A stretch of 64,000 nt of DNA from Mycolicibacterium rhodesiae JS60 (GCA_000230935.2 AGIQ01000001.1:1-64000); one strand, 5' to 3'; counted from the first letter of the stretch, positions 9,363 to 19,868 are shown. A program made the numbers and translations. The notes: a model not told the origin generated them from the letters alone.

Positions 9363-10013
9363 TTATTCGTCGACGGCGACGTTACCGCGATTGCGCCGGC
9401 GCAGCCGATGGTTCGTCTTGCCGGTCGGGCGCTTGTTGAGCAGTACCCCGGATGACGGGGGTTCGGGCTCGGATTCGGGCTCGGCCTCCGCCGACACCTC
9501 GGCGGGTTGCTCGACCTCGTCTGCCGACTTGGTCTCTTCGACGGCTTCAGCCTTCTTCGACTTCTTCTCTTTCCTGGGCTTCGGCGCCTTGGCCGGCAGC
9601 TCGGCGGTGTACGCGAGGTAGAACGCCCCCAGCGCCAGGACAGCAATCGCGGCGGCCGCGCCGTAGATCCCGAACAGCCATGGTCCGCCCTTGTCCAGGC
9701 TCACCCAGATCTCGGCAACTGCAGTGCCCACGATCAGCACCCCGGCCAGCACGTGCAAGATCACCGACCACACCCGCAGCCACTGCGCCAGCTGCGCCGT
9801 GCGCTTCTCGGGCTCGCGGTTGGCCAGCAGTGTGAGCAGCACCGGCAAGGCGGCCAGGGCCATCAGCACTCCGGCGGCGATGCGCAGCACAGTGCCTAGC
9901 GTGTGTGAGGTGTCGCCCATCAATTCCCACCACCGGGGCAGGACGAACAGGAAGTACAGGACGCCGGACAACACCCAGAGTGCGAGGTGCGCTGCTGTCA
10001 CGACGGCGCGCAT
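9363..10013 (-). CDS. lucA: LucA-like membrane protein (Rv3723 family)
   Basis: 216 residues. Four hydrophobic segments lie in the first 135 residues (about 4-28, 42-65, 84-107, 113-134), followed by a long charged C-terminal tail rich in Lys, Glu and Pro that ends in an Arg cluster. Position next to tRNA-Ser, the SRP RNA gene and the Rv3722c homologue matches Rv3723. In M. tuberculosis LucA stabilises Mce1 and Mce4 lipid importers by protein contact. Assignment rests on synteny and topology rather than on a catalytic motif, so the symbol is a moderate-confidence transfer. Confidence 0.6.
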   Translation of the reverse strand: MRAVVTAAHLALWVLSGVLYFLFVLPRWWELMGDTSHTLGTVLRIAAGVLMALAALPVLLTLLANREPEKRTAQLAQWLRVWSVILHVLAGVLIVGTAVAEIWVSLDKGGPWLFGIYGAAAAIAVLALGAFYLAYTAELPAKAPKPRKEKKSKKAEAVEETKSADEVEQPAEVSAEAEPESEPEPPSSGVLLNKRPTGKTNHRLRRRNRGNVAVDE

Positions 10014-10049
10014 ACCCCTCCTGCCTCAACATCTCTAAAAACACTGAAA

Positions 10050-10095
10050 TCCGAGGTGCGACCAGGCGCTGTGATCCCCCCGATCGCACCTCGGA
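10050..10095 (-). terminator. Hairpin downstream of tRNA-Ser
   Basis: A perfect 12-bp inverted repeat (10050-10061 with 10084-10095) with a 22-nt loop lies 6 nt past the 3' end of the tRNA gene on the minus strand. It is followed by a T-rich run containing TGTTTTT. This fits an intrinsic terminator for the tRNA transcript, in front of lucA. Confidence 0.6.
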
Positions 10096-10101
10096 CAGGT
10101 G

Positions 10102-10187
10102 CGGAGGATAGGGGATTTGAACCCCTGAGGGCTGTTAACCCAACCCGCGTTCCAGGCGAGCGCCATAGGCCACTAGGCGAATCCTCC
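10102..10187 (-). tRNA. serV: tRNA-Ser (anticodon GGA)
   Basis: Reading the minus strand, GGAGGAT at the 5' end pairs with ATCCTCC at the 3' end. The anticodon stem CTCGC/GCGGG encloses the loop CTGGAAC, so the anticodon is GGA, decoding UCC. A long class II variable arm follows, and the T arm is AGGGG-TTCAAAT-CCCCT. The discriminator base is G and CCA is not encoded. Length 86 nt. The gene symbol is by analogy with the tRNA-Ser at the same place in M. tuberculosis. Confidence 0.95.
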
Positions 10188-10295
10188 GTCGGCAATGGTA
10201 GCCGACTCGCGGAGTGCCTCGCCCCGGCTGGCTGACCCACCTTGTCTTGCCGCCTCCGCGGCGGGGCGCCCGCCGGCGGGTATTACACTCGCAAC

Positions 10296-11696
<1,401 letters not shown>

Positions 11697-11705
11697 CCTT
11701 CACCC

Positions 11706-13625
11706 GTGGCGCTCTACCGCAAGTACCGGCCGGCAACGTTCGCCGAGGTGGTGGGCCAGGAGCACGTCACCGAACCGCTGTCCACCGCGCTGTCGGCGCA
11801 TCGGATCAATCACGCGTACCTGTTCTCCGGTCCGCGCGGCTGCGGCAAGACGTCGTCGGCCCGCATCCTCGCCCGGTCGCTGAACTGTGAGCAAGGACCG
11901 ACACCGACGCCATGCGGGGTGTGCGACTCCTGCGTCGCGCTGGCTCCCAACGGCCCGGGCAACGTCGACGTCGTCGAGCTCGACGCCGCCAGCCACGGCG
12001 GTGTGGACGATACCCGCGAACTGCGCGACCGGGCGTTCTACGCGCCCGCGCAATCGCGCTACCGCATCTTCATTGTCGACGAAGCGCACATGGTCACCAC
12101 GGCCGGTTTCAATGCGCTGCTCAAGATCGTCGAAGAGCCGCCCGAGCACCTGATCTTCGTGTTCGCCACCACCGAGCCGGAGAAGGTGTTGCCGACGATC
12201 CGGTCGCGCACGCACCACTACCCGTTCCGGCTGCTGGCCCCGAAGACCATGCGTGCCCTGATCGAGAAGATCGTCGCGTCGGAAAGCGTCGAGATCGACG
12301 ACGCGGTGTACCCGCTGGTCATTCGTGCGGGCGGCGGTTCGCCCCGCGACACCCTTAGCGTGCTCGACCAGCTGCTGGCCGGAGCCGAGGGCAACCGCGT
12401 GCATTATCAGCGCGCGCTCGCGCTGTTGGGTGCCACGGACGTGGCGCTGATCGACGATGCCGTTGACTCGCTGGCCGCGGGCGACGCGGCCGCGCTGTTC
12501 GGTGCGGTGGAATCGGTGATCGACGCCGGACACGATCCGCGCCGCTTCGCCGTCGACCTGCTCGAGCGGTTCCGGGATTTGATTGTGCTGCAGGCAGTTC
12601 CGGATGCCGCTACCCGTGGCGTCGTCGACGCTCCCGACGATGTTCTGGACCGGATGCGCGACCAGGCCGCCCGCATCGGCCCGGCGACGCTGGCCCGCTA
12701 TGCCGAGGTGGTGCACGTCGGCCTTGGGGAGATGCGCGGCGCGACGGCTCCGCGACTGCTGCTGGAGGTCGTGTGCGCGCGGCTGCTGCTGCCGTCGGCA
12801 AGTGACACCGAGGCAGCGTTGCTGCAGCGCATCGAACGGATCGAGACCCGGATGGACATCTCGATACCCGCCGGCGAGGCCGCGATGAGTTCCGGTGCGC
12901 CGGCAGCTGCGCCGGCCAAGCAGTACGTGCGCAAGACGCAGGTTCAGGCGGCGCCGCCCGCGCCGGCGCCTGAGGCTGAGCCTGCGCCGGAGCCGCCCAA
13001 ACCCGCGCCGGAGCCGCCCAAACCCGCGCCGGAGCCGCAGCCGGTGGTCGAGGCGCCGAAACCCGTTGTCGAGGCCCCCAAGCCGGTGGTCGAGGCCCCG
13101 AAGCCGCCGGAGCCTGAACCGACCGTTGCGCCGCCGCCGGCAACTGAGCCCGCCGCACCGCCTGCGGCTGCCTCGGGCGAGCCGGGCGCGGCGGCCGTGC
13201 GCAGCATGTGGTCGACGGTGCGGGAGAAGGTCAAGCAGCGCAGCCGTACCACCGAGGTCATGCTCGCCGGTGCCATCGTGCGGGCGGTCGAGAACAACAC
13301 CCTTGTCCTCGGGCACGAGTCGGCGCCGCTGGCCAAGCGGTTGAGCGAGCAGCGCAATGCCGATGTCATCCGCGATGCCCTCAAGGACGCACTCGGGGTG
13401 AACTGGAAGGTGCGCTGCGAGGTCGGCGTCGGTCAGCCGGTGGCCGAGGCCGAGCCGCTGCCGCCGGAACCCGAGGCAGACCCGGTCGAGGCTCAGCGGG
13501 CCGAAGAGGACAGCATGATCGCGGAGGTCGGCCGCGACGACGACGCCGCTCCACGCCGCGATCCGGAGGAAGTGGCCCTCGAGCTGTTGCAGAGCGAGCT
13601 GGGCGCCCGCAAGATCGACGGCTAG
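11706..13625 (+). CDS. dnaX: DNA polymerase III subunits gamma/tau (clamp loader)
   Basis: 639 residues, GTG start. AAA+ ATPase: Walker A GPRGCGKTSSA with Lys48, a zinc-binding module with Cys residues at about 61-80 (CGVCDSC), Walker B with DEAH (IVDEAHM) and sensor 1 ATTEPEK. Domain III ends near residue 380. A Pro/Ala/Glu-rich linker with repeated PEPPKPAP units spans about 410-495, then a tau-like C-terminal region that should contact DnaE and DnaB. No A-rich slippery frameshift site was noticed, so only the full-length product is proposed. Its stop overlaps the stop of the convergent regulator gene within CTAG at 13622-13625. Confidence 0.95.
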   Translation: MALYRKYRPATFAEVVGQEHVTEPLSTALSAHRINHAYLFSGPRGCGKTSSARILARSLNCEQGPTPTPCGVCDSCVALAPNGPGNVDVVELDAASHGGVDDTRELRDRAFYAPAQSRYRIFIVDEAHMVTTAGFNALLKIVEEPPEHLIFVFATTEPEKVLPTIRSRTHHYPFRLLAPKTMRALIEKIVASESVEIDDAVYPLVIRAGGGSPRDTLSVLDQLLAGAEGNRVHYQRALALLGATDVALIDDAVDSLAAGDAAALFGAVESVIDAGHDPRRFAVDLLERFRDLIVLQAVPDAATRGVVDAPDDVLDRMRDQAARIGPATLARYAEVVHVGLGEMRGATAPRLLLEVVCARLLLPSASDTEAALLQRIERIETRMDISIPAGEAAMSSGAPAAAPAKQYVRKTQVQAAPPAPAPEAEPAPEPPKPAPEPPKPAPEPQPVVEAPKPVVEAPKPVVEAPKPPEPEPTVAPPPATEPAAPPAAASGEPGAAAVRSMWSTVREKVKQRSRTTEVMLAGAIVRAVENNTLVLGHESAPLAKRLSEQRNADVIRDALKDALGVNWKVRCEVGVGQPVAEAEPLPPEPEADPVEAQRAEEDSMIAEVGRDDDAAPRRDPEEVALELLQSELGARKIDG

Positions 13626-14089
13626 GCTGGCGCGATCCGCCGGGAGGCAAGTGGGCTGGAGTAGACGACGCTTGTCGTGATGCTCCCCAAGGCGGCCAGC
13701 TTCCCGGTGATTCGCTCGAGGTCGGTCATCGACCGCGCCAGGACCTTCATGATGAAGCAGTCGTTTCCGGTGACGTGATGGGCCTCGACGACTTCCGGCA
13801 CGACGTTGATGAGATCGTGGACGGGCTTGTAGTTGCCGGACGGAAAGGCCAGGCGCACGAAGGCGGTGATCGGGTAGCCGAGGGCATCGGCGTCGACGAC
13901 GGCGGTGTAGCCAACAATGATCCCGGCATCGACCAACCGCCGAACGCGATCAGCCGCCGAACTCGGCGACAACGACACCGCCCGAGCCAGATCTGCGATG
14001 CTCGTTCGGCCGTCCGACTGCAGGGTGTCGAGGATCAGCTCGTCGGTGCGATCCAGCACTGTCCGTTGATTGTTCGGCACGATGCCCAT
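13622..14089 (-). CDS. Lrp/AsnC-family regulator
   Basis: 155 residues if started at the ATG at 14089; upstream in-frame codons would run into the divergent rhodanese gene. N-terminal helix-turn-helix (about 14-60: LDRTDELILDTLQSDGRTS region, then LSPSSAADRVRRL) and C-terminal alpha/beta RAM ligand domain (about 75-145). Size is normal for the family, which senses amino acids or small molecules as dimers and octamers. It is divergent from the rhodanese gene with 85 bp between, so it probably controls that gene and itself (inference). Confidence 0.85.
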   Translation of the reverse strand: MGIVPNNQRTVLDRTDELILDTLQSDGRTSIADLARAVSLSPSSAADRVRRLVDAGIIVGYTAVVDADALGYPITAFVRLAFPSGNYKPVHDLINVVPEVVEAHHVTGNDCFIMKVLARSMTDLERITGKLAALGSITTSVVYSSPLASRRIAPA

Positions 14090-14174
14090 GATCCCATCGT
14101 TTCGAAGGAAATCTCGTCGAATCTGCGTCGACCACCCATTCCCGATCGACGGTCCTCGTTGTTCGATCGTGGGT

Positions 14175-14663
14175 ATGACGTTGACTGCCAAGGCGTTCTT
14201 CGCCGCCAAGCTTGCGTTCGAGACCGACCCCGCCGACCTCGCCGCTGCGCGGCAGGCCGGGTTGTCCCCGGTGGTTGTGGACACCCGGTCAGCGGCAGGC
14301 TGGGAGCACGGACACATCCCCGGTGCACTGCACATCCCGGGCAACGAACTGCGGCAACGAGCTCATGCCGAACTACCGGATCGCAACGCGGACATCGTCG
14401 TGTACTGCTGGGGTCCCGGGTGCAATGGTTCGACCCGCGCCGCCCTCACCCTCACCGAACTGGGCTATACGAGGGTGCGTGAGCTCATCGGCGGGTTCGA
14501 GTACTGGGCGCGCGAAGGCCTCGCCATCCAGAATGGGCAGGGGCGCACCCGACGGGCGGTGGATCCGCTTACCGGCCCATCAATTGCGCCCGAAATGCCA
14601 CGCGGCCTCGCCAACTCGGCGAGATATCGTGAGAGATCAAATGGCGGAGAAGATTTGGTGTGA
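14175..14663 (+). CDS. Rhodanese-domain protein
   Basis: 162 residues from the ATG at 14175. Single rhodanese domain with the substrate-loop motif VDTRS, the GHIPGA motif and the active-site loop YCWGPGCNGST; the likely nucleophile is Cys78, with Cys83 nearby. Such proteins move sulfane sulfur. A longer frame to 14070 would overlap the divergent regulator. The C-terminal 40 residues are low in family features. Gene pair with the Lrp-type regulator suggests amino-acid or sulfur-responsive control, which is inference. Confidence 0.8.
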   Translation: MTLTAKAFFAAKLAFETDPADLAAARQAGLSPVVVDTRSAAGWEHGHIPGALHIPGNELRQRAHAELPDRNADIVVYCWGPGCNGSTRAALTLTELGYTRVRELIGGFEYWAREGLAIQNGQGRTRRAVDPLTGPSIAPEMPRGLANSARYRERSNGGEDLV

Positions 14664-14695
14664 ACCACTCCGCCATGGAACCCCCAACCAGACTG

Positions 14696-16006
14696 TCAGG
14701 CGTTCCACCACGGGCGCAGCGGCAGCCCGCCGTCGCCGCCCTTCTCGTCGAGCTTGACCGCCAGCACCTGGTGAAGCTGGATTACGTTGGTGTCGAAGCC
14801 CAGTCGTGACCCGGCCATGTACAGGCCCCACACTTTGGCGGTGGCCAGCCCGACCTCCTCGACCGCTTCGTCCCAGTGCTCGACGAGGTTGCGGCACCAG
14901 TCGCGCAGCGTCATCGCGTAGTGGTGGCGCAGGTTCTCCTCGTGCACCACCTCCAGACCGACATCCTGGGCCTCGGTGATGATGCGGCCCGAACCGGTGA
15001 GCTCCCCGTCGGGGAACACGTAGCGGTCGATGAAGCCGCCGGTCGGCGTCATCCTGTTGTCCGGGCGGGTGATGCAGTGGTTGAGCAGCAGCCCGCCGAC
15101 ACGCAGCTTGGTCTTCAAGAAGCCGAAATAGGACGGATAGTTGTGCACCCCGATGTGCTCGGTCAGGCCGATCGAGGACACCGCGTCGAAGCCGCTCTCC
15201 AGCACGTCGCGGTAGTCGCTGTGCCGTACTTCGGCGAGATCGGCCAGGCCCTGTTCGGCGATCGCCTTCTGCGCCCAGGCCGCCTGCTCGCGCGATAGCG
15301 TGACTCCGATGGCCTTCACGCCGTGCCGCGCGGCGTAGCGGACCATGCCGCCCCAGCCGCAGCCGACGTCGAGCAGCCGGTCGCCGGGCTTCAGCCGCAG
15401 CTTCTCGAACACCAGGCGGTACTTGTTCTCCTGCGCCTCCTCGAGCGTCGCCTCGGCGTTCGGATAGCAGGCGCAGGTGTAGGTCATCGACGGCCCGAGG
15501 ACCCACTCGTAGAACGTGTTGGACACGTCGTAGTGGTGGTGGATGGCATCGGCGTCGCGTTTCTTGCTGTGGCGCAGGCCTTCTGCGAAACGTCGCCAGC
15601 GTGGCAGCGCCTCCTGCGGGGGCGGCGCGATCGGCTTGAGATGCTCGATGCCGATCGAGCGGACGATGTCGACCAGCACTCGCGCCGGCGGCCGCTTGAA
15701 GTCGAGATTGTGGGAGAGCGCCCGTAGCAGCTCGTACGGGTCGCCGGGATGCACACCGTGCGTTTCGAGGTCGCCGGCGACGTAGGCGCGTGCCAATCCG
15801 AGGTCACCGGGGGCGGTGGCCAGGTAGGTGGTGCCGCGCGGGGTGCGCAGATCCAGCCCCAGCTCGGCGTCGGCGGGTCCGGCGCTGCTGCCGTCGTACG
15901 CGGTGAACTTCAGCGGCAGCTCGCCACCGGCGGTGAACATCTCCAGGATCTCGGCCAGTTTCAGCTTGCCGGGCGCATGCGCATCGTTCTCACGGAAGGT
16001 CGTCAT
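14696..16006 (-). CDS. SAM-dependent fatty-acyl methyltransferase (CFA synthase family; TmsB/Rv3720-like)
   Basis: 436 residues. The N-terminal 100 residues are family-specific and lead to the CFA-synthase core: DVGCGWGGM is the SAM-binding motif, SSIGLTEHIG carries the conserved Glu, and the bicarbonate-site motif HHYDVSN is intact. In related bacteria such enzymes methylenate the double bond of oleoyl phospholipids. The start overlaps the stop of the FAD-dependent partner gene by 4 nt (ATGA), so the two are translationally coupled. A methyltransferase plus FAD reductase is the pair needed for 10-methyl fatty acids such as tuberculostearic acid; whether this copy or another paralogue does that job cannot be told here. 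Confidence 0.75.
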   Translation of the reverse strand: MTTFRENDAHAPGKLKLAEILEMFTAGGELPLKFTAYDGSSAGPADAELGLDLRTPRGTTYLATAPGDLGLARAYVAGDLETHGVHPGDPYELLRALSHNLDFKRPPARVLVDIVRSIGIEHLKPIAPPPQEALPRWRRFAEGLRHSKKRDADAIHHHYDVSNTFYEWVLGPSMTYTCACYPNAEATLEEAQENKYRLVFEKLRLKPGDRLLDVGCGWGGMVRYAARHGVKAIGVTLSREQAAWAQKAIAEQGLADLAEVRHSDYRDVLESGFDAVSSIGLTEHIGVHNYPSYFGFLKTKLRVGGLLLNHCITRPDNRMTPTGGFIDRYVFPDGELTGSGRIITEAQDVGLEVVHEENLRHHYAMTLRDWCRNLVEHWDEAVEEVGLATAKVWGLYMAGSRLGFDTNVIQLHQVLAVKLDEKGGDGGLPLRPWWNA

Positions 16007-17376
16007 TGTCTCTGCACCGCCTTTGCATAGAGGTCAAGCAGCCGCGAATCAGGGTCGTAGATCTTTTTGACGGTCTTATATGTTTCGCCACCGTAGAGCT
16101 CGTCAAACTCTTCCCGGCTGTAAAAGGCGTCGGAATACAGCGATTTGTGGCCGTCGAGCTCGCTGATCTTCTCCTCGATCAGGCGATTGGTGTGGCCAGG
16201 TGCGGGGCCCGCCGGCACCGAGGACCAGAACCCGATGTTGACGTAGCTGTGCTCGGCTCGCAGCGGATACAGCGGCCAGCCTGCCGGATCGCGCAGCCGA
16301 AGCGGGCACAACCACAGTGGCTCGATGGGGACGGTGGTCAAGAACCAGTCCAGGAACTCGACGCACCGCTCGATCGGCACTTCGATGTCTTGGACCACGC
16401 GTTCCAGGGGCGGACGGCCGTGGCGTGCCTCGATCCGGTCGGCGATGTTGAACCGCTGGTCGTAGCCGATCAGCTTCCAGTAGAAGCTGCTGCGGCGATA
16501 ACGCCGAGGCCACCACCGGCGCAGCTTCGGGTTCTGCGCGCCGAACGCGCGTGAGCACCAGAACCAGTCGGTGTCCCAGCGCCACAGGTAGTCGTGGATG
16601 GTCAGCCGGTCGTCCTTCACGCCATCGGCGTGCTGGATGGACCGGTAGTAGATGTCTTGGCCGGTGTAGTCGCTGACCGCGCCGGCGCCGGCGGTCTGCA
16701 TGCCCAGGCACAGGTAGCTCTCGTCGGCGCTGAACACCACACCGTCGAGGTAGTCGACCCGTATGCCCTCGTATCCACCGGTCTCGATGATGCGGTCCAT
16801 GGCCGCGACCAGGTCGGCCAGCGTGTGAAATCGCAGGTGTTTGAGCGCCACGAACGGCTTGACCGTTTCTAGCTCGATCTTCAGGCGCACCGAATAGCCA
16901 AGGGTGCCATAGGAGTTGGCAAAGGTGCGGAACAGGTCCGGGTGGTGTTCTCGGCTGGCCGTGACCACTTCCCCCGAGCCGGTGAGAATGTCCATTTCGA
17001 TGACCGACTCGTGCGGCAGGCCATTGCGGAATGACGCAGATTCGATGCCGAGCCCGGTCACCGCACCGCCGAGGGTGATCGTCTTGAGCTGCGGAACAAC
17101 CAGCGGGGACAGGCCGTAGGGCAGGGTCGCGGCGACCAGGTCTTCGTAGGTGCACATGCCGGCGACATCGGCGGTCTTGGCGGCCTGGTCGACGGAGATC
17201 ACGCCGGTCAGGCCGGAGGTGTCCAGCCCGGGGGCGTCACGTTTGGCGCGGGCCCGGAACAGGTTGGACGTGGGTTTGGCCAGGCGAATCGAGGCGTTCG
17301 GAGGTATGGCGCGGTAGCTGGCCAGGAGCCGGTCCACGCCCTCGGTGTGAGCTGTCAGTGCTGTGGAAACAGGCAC
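16003..17376 (-). CDS. FAD-binding oxidoreductase (TmsA/Rv3719-like)
   Basis: 457 residues, GTG start. N-terminal PCMH-type FAD domain (about 40-200) with LVVPQLKTITLGGAVTGLG, the pattern of the glycolate-oxidase/DIMINUTO family, followed by a substrate domain rich in aromatic residues. It precedes and overlaps the methyltransferase gene by 4 nt. In TmsA-type enzymes this flavoprotein reduces a 10-methylene acyl chain to the 10-methyl form with NADPH. The assignment to that exact reaction is inference from the pairing. Confidence 0.75.
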   Translation of the reverse strand: MPVSTALTAHTEGVDRLLASYRAIPPNASIRLAKPTSNLFRARAKRDAPGLDTSGLTGVISVDQAAKTADVAGMCTYEDLVAATLPYGLSPLVVPQLKTITLGGAVTGLGIESASFRNGLPHESVIEMDILTGSGEVVTASREHHPDLFRTFANSYGTLGYSVRLKIELETVKPFVALKHLRFHTLADLVAAMDRIIETGGYEGIRVDYLDGVVFSADESYLCLGMQTAGAGAVSDYTGQDIYYRSIQHADGVKDDRLTIHDYLWRWDTDWFWCSRAFGAQNPKLRRWWPRRYRRSSFYWKLIGYDQRFNIADRIEARHGRPPLERVVQDIEVPIERCVEFLDWFLTTVPIEPLWLCPLRLRDPAGWPLYPLRAEHSYVNIGFWSSVPAGPAPGHTNRLIEEKISELDGHKSLYSDAFYSREEFDELYGGETYKTVKKIYDPDSRLLDLYAKAVQRQ

Positions 17377-17465
17377 ACGACTACGCTAGTCCGCAGCCAC
17401 GGCCGATGCGACCGCACGGCTGTCGAAACACACCGAAATCACCGTGACCCGAGGAGTATTGCCTG

Positions 17466-17903
17466 ATGGGACAGGTCAGCGCCGCCAGCACGATCCTGAT
17501 CGACGCCGAGCCGGCGACCGTGCTCGCCGCGATCGCCGACTATCAGGGCGTGCGCCCGGAAATCCTGTCGCCGCAGTACAGCGAGTATCAGGTGCTGCAG
17601 GGTGGCCAGGGTCCGGGCACCGTCGCCACATGGAAGCTGCAGGCGACCAAGTCGCGGGTGCGTGAGGTGCAGGTCGCGGTCGACGTGGCCGGTCACACCG
17701 TCATCGAGAAGGACGCGAACTCCTCGATGATCATCAACTGGACCGTTTCGCCGGCGGGTCCGGGCTCCAGCGTCACTGTCAAGACGACGTGGAACGGGGC
17801 GGGCGGTATCGGCGGCTTCTTCGAGAAGACGTTCGCGCCGCTGGGCCTGCGCCGGATTCAAGACGAGGTGCTGGCCAACCTGAAGAAGAACGTCGAGAGC
17901 TGA
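17466..17903 (+). CDS. SRPBCC-family protein (Rv3718c-like)
   Basis: 145 residues, ATG start. Predicted START/Bet v 1 fold: begins with VSAASTILIDAEPATVLAAIADY, shortened here to its typical start, and ends with the amphipathic C-terminal helix. Such proteins form a hydrophobic pocket for lipids or polyketides. It lies between the divergent lipid-methylation pair and convergent ami1. No catalytic residue is evident and the ligand is unknown. Confidence 0.75.
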   Translation: MGQVSAASTILIDAEPATVLAAIADYQGVRPEILSPQYSEYQVLQGGQGPGTVATWKLQATKSRVREVQVAVDVAGHTVIEKDANSSMIINWTVSPAGPGSSVTVKTTWNGAGGIGGFFEKTFAPLGLRRIQDEVLANLKKNVES

Positions 17904-17907
17904 GACC

Positions 17908-18678
17908 TTAGCTGGTACGCGGCGGCTGGGTGGCCAGGAACGCCGCGATGCCCTGCACGACGGCGGCCGCGTACTTCTGCCGGCCCTCCGGACTCTCCAT
18001 CAACGCCGAGTCGACCGGGTTCTTCATGTTGCCGCATTCGATCAGGATCGATGGGTACTGAGCGAGGTTCAGGCCGGCGATATCGCTGCGCGGGTTGAGC
18101 CCGTTGGTCCCGATGTAGGTCGACGGCGGGATACCCGCGGCGGCCATTTGGTCACGCATGACGCGGGCGAACTGCACCGACGGCCCGGCCTGGGCCTGGT
18201 TGAGCGGCGGGCTGGAGTACAGCACATGGAAGCCGCGGCCGGTGGGCGGGCCGCCGTCGGCGTGGATCGACACGATCGCGTTCGGCGCCAGGGCGTTGGC
18301 CATCGCCGCACGCTCGTCGACGCACGCCGCGACCTGGTCGTCGTTGCCGCGGGACATGGCGGTGCGCACGCCGAGCTGGGTCAGCATCTGGCGGATCAGC
18401 AGCACGGTGTCCCAGTTGAAGGTGTGCTCGGGGAAACCATCGTTGGTGGTGGTGCCCGACGTCTGGCAGTCCTTGGTGCCGCCGCGGCCGGTGGGCACCT
18501 GCTTGGTCAGCGACGCGTCGTTGGCGCCGTTGTGGCCGGGATCGAGGAAGACGATCATGCCGGCGATGTTGGGTGCGGCGTGGCTGAGCGGGGTGGTCAG
18601 CGTTGACGCGACCACCAACACGGCGGCACACGGCGCGGCGACGACACGCACGCGGGCGGACATAAGCACGCGCGTCAC
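17908..18678 (-). CDS. ami1: N-acetylmuramoyl-L-alanine amidase, Amidase_3 family (Rv3717-like)
   Basis: 256 residues; signal peptide in the first 34 residues ending SHAA. A second ATG five codons later (18663) is an equally good start. Zinc ligands of the Amidase_3 fold are seen in DPGHNG, DGFPEH (Glu) and VSIHADGG, and the catalytic Glu in ILIECGNMKN. It therefore cleaves the bond between muramic acid and L-Ala in peptidoglycan in the periplasm. It lacks any separate cell-wall binding domain, as in Ami1 of M. tuberculosis. Convergent with the SRPBCC gene, only 4 bp apart. Confidence 0.88.
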   Translation of the reverse strand: MTRVLMSARVRVVAAPCAAVLVVASTLTTPLSHAAPNIAGMIVFLDPGHNGANDASLTKQVPTGRGGTKDCQTSGTTTNDGFPEHTFNWDTVLLIRQMLTQLGVRTAMSRGNDDQVAACVDERAAMANALAPNAIVSIHADGGPPTGRGFHVLYSSPPLNQAQAGPSVQFARVMRDQMAAAGIPPSTYIGTNGLNPRSDIAGLNLAQYPSILIECGNMKNPVDSALMESPEGRQKYAAAVVQGIAAFLATQPPRTS

Positions 18679-18767
18679 CGTAACTCTTCGCCGTCTAGGC
18701 TTGAAGTCGCTGACCGCCGTAATCCCCAGGCGAAACCAAGTCGAGACCGAGACGCAAGGAGACTGTC

Positions 18768-19151
18768 ATGCAACCCGGTGAGATACCCAACCTGGAGGGA
18801 TTTCGCGAACGGGCCGAGGAGATGCGTGATCAGTTGATGCCCGGTCTGCAGGCCGCTTTGCAGCAAGCCCAGGAGATGCAGCAGAAGCTGATGGAGGCGC
18901 AGGCCGCGCTGGCTGCCGCCGAGGTACACGGGCAGGCCGGTGGCGGGCTGGTGCAGGTGACCATGAAGGGCAGCGGCGAGGTATCTGGTGTCCAGATCGA
19001 CCCGAAGGTCGTCGACCCCACCGACGTCGAAACGTTGCAGGACCTGATCGTCGGCGCGATCGCCGACGCGGCCCGACAGTTCGCGATCCTGGCGCAGACG
19101 CATCTGGGTCCCCTGGCCGGCGGGGCTGCGCCGGGTCTGCCGGAGGCCTGA
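18768..19151 (+). CDS. ebfC: YbaB/EbfC-family nucleoid-associated protein
   Basis: 127 residues. N-terminal coiled-coil rich in Gln and Met ([14 protein letters not shown] region), then the conserved beta-hairpin [16 protein letters not shown]. This small family binds DNA as a dimer and is nearly always encoded between dnaX and recR, as here, 4 nt before recR. Size is slightly above the usual 105-110 residues because of an acidic N-terminal extension and a Gly/Ala-rich tail. Confidence 0.85.
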   Translation: MQPGEIPNLEGFRERAEEMRDQLMPGLQAALQQAQEMQQKLMEAQAALAAAEVHGQAGGGLVQVTMKGSGEVSGVQIDPKVVDPTDVETLQDLIVGAIADAARQFAILAQTHLGPLAGGAAPGLPEA

Positions 19152-19155
19152 CTTC

Positions 19156-19767
19156 TTGTTTGAGGGCCCTGTCCAGGATTTGATCGACGAGCTCGGCAAG
19201 CTGCCGGGTGTCGGTCCCAAGAGTGCGCAACGGATCGCATTCCACTTGCTGTCGGTGGAGCCGCCGGACATCGACCGGCTGACGGCGGCGCTGGGCAGGG
19301 TTCGCGACGGGGTGCAGTTCTGCGAGGTGTGCGGCAACGTCTCGGATGCCGAGCGCTGCCGGATCTGCAGCGACGCCCGCCGCGACGGCTCACAGGTGTG
19401 CGTGGTCGAGGAGCCCAAGGACGTGCAGGCCGTCGAACGCACTCGTGAATTCCGCGGGCGCTACCACGTGCTGGGTGGTGCGCTGGACCCGCTGTCCGGC
19501 GTCGGGCCGGATCAGCTCCGAATTCGTCAGCTGCTCAACAGAATTGGTGAGCGTGTCGACGGGGTGGACATCACCGAGGTGATCATCGCGACCGATCCGA
19601 ACACCGAGGGGGAGGCGACTGCCACCTATCTGGTGCGGATCCTGCGCGACATCCCCGGGCTCACCGTGTCACGTATTGCATCCGGCCTGCCGATGGGCGG
19701 TGACCTGGAGTTCGCCGACGAGCTGACGCTGGGGCGCGCGTTGTCCGGTCGCCGCCAGATGGTGTAA
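19156..19767 (+). CDS. recR: Recombination mediator RecR
   Basis: 203 residues, TTG start 4 nt after ebfC. Helix-hairpin-helix at the N-terminus ([11 protein letters not shown]), four-Cys zinc module (CEVCGN ... CRICSD), Toprim domain with VVEEPKD and the ATDPNTEGE motif, and a C-terminal Walker-B-like segment ([12 protein letters not shown]). Standard length. RecR works with RecO and RecF to load RecA on gapped DNA. Its stop codon lies next to repeat copy A. Confidence 0.95.
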   Translation: MFEGPVQDLIDELGKLPGVGPKSAQRIAFHLLSVEPPDIDRLTAALGRVRDGVQFCEVCGNVSDAERCRICSDARRDGSQVCVVEEPKDVQAVERTREFRGRYHVLGGALDPLSGVGPDQLRIRQLLNRIGERVDGVDITEVIIATDPNTEGEATATYLVRILRDIPGLTVSRIASGLPMGGDLEFADELTLGRALSGRRQMV

Positions 19768-19836
19768 CCCCCTCCGCCCAAACCGACGATCCGCAGAAGA
19801 AAGCCGAGTGGATCGCTGCATTTCGTCGATCTCGGC
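19768..19836 (-). repeat. 70-bp interspersed repeat, copy A
   Basis: Read on the minus strand, it starts GCCGAGATCGACGAAATG and ends with GTCGGTTTGGGCGG. It aligns without gaps to copies B (20703-20772) and C (42922-42991): the first 16 bases are identical in all three and the last segment is well conserved. The outer parts are complementary to each other, so a hairpin can form. Copy A is the most diverged. It starts just after the recR stop codon. Confidence 0.75.
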
Positions 19837-19868
19837 AAGGTGTCGGACCCCAGGGCAACGATGCCGAC

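Noticed and set aside
10188..10295. Insertion sequence or attachment site beside tRNA-Ser
   Set aside because: No integrase gene, no duplicated tRNA 3' end and no inverted repeats were seen; the gene order is that of the M. tuberculosis backbone.
11700..13316. Long minus-strand frame opposite dnaX
   Set aside because: Arg/Gly-rich composition with no domain, lying fully antisense to a certain gene; a GC-driven shadow.
14090..14344. N-terminal extension of the Lrp-type regulator
   Set aside because: It would overlap the divergent rhodanese gene and adds a non-helical Cys/Pro-rich segment absent from the family.
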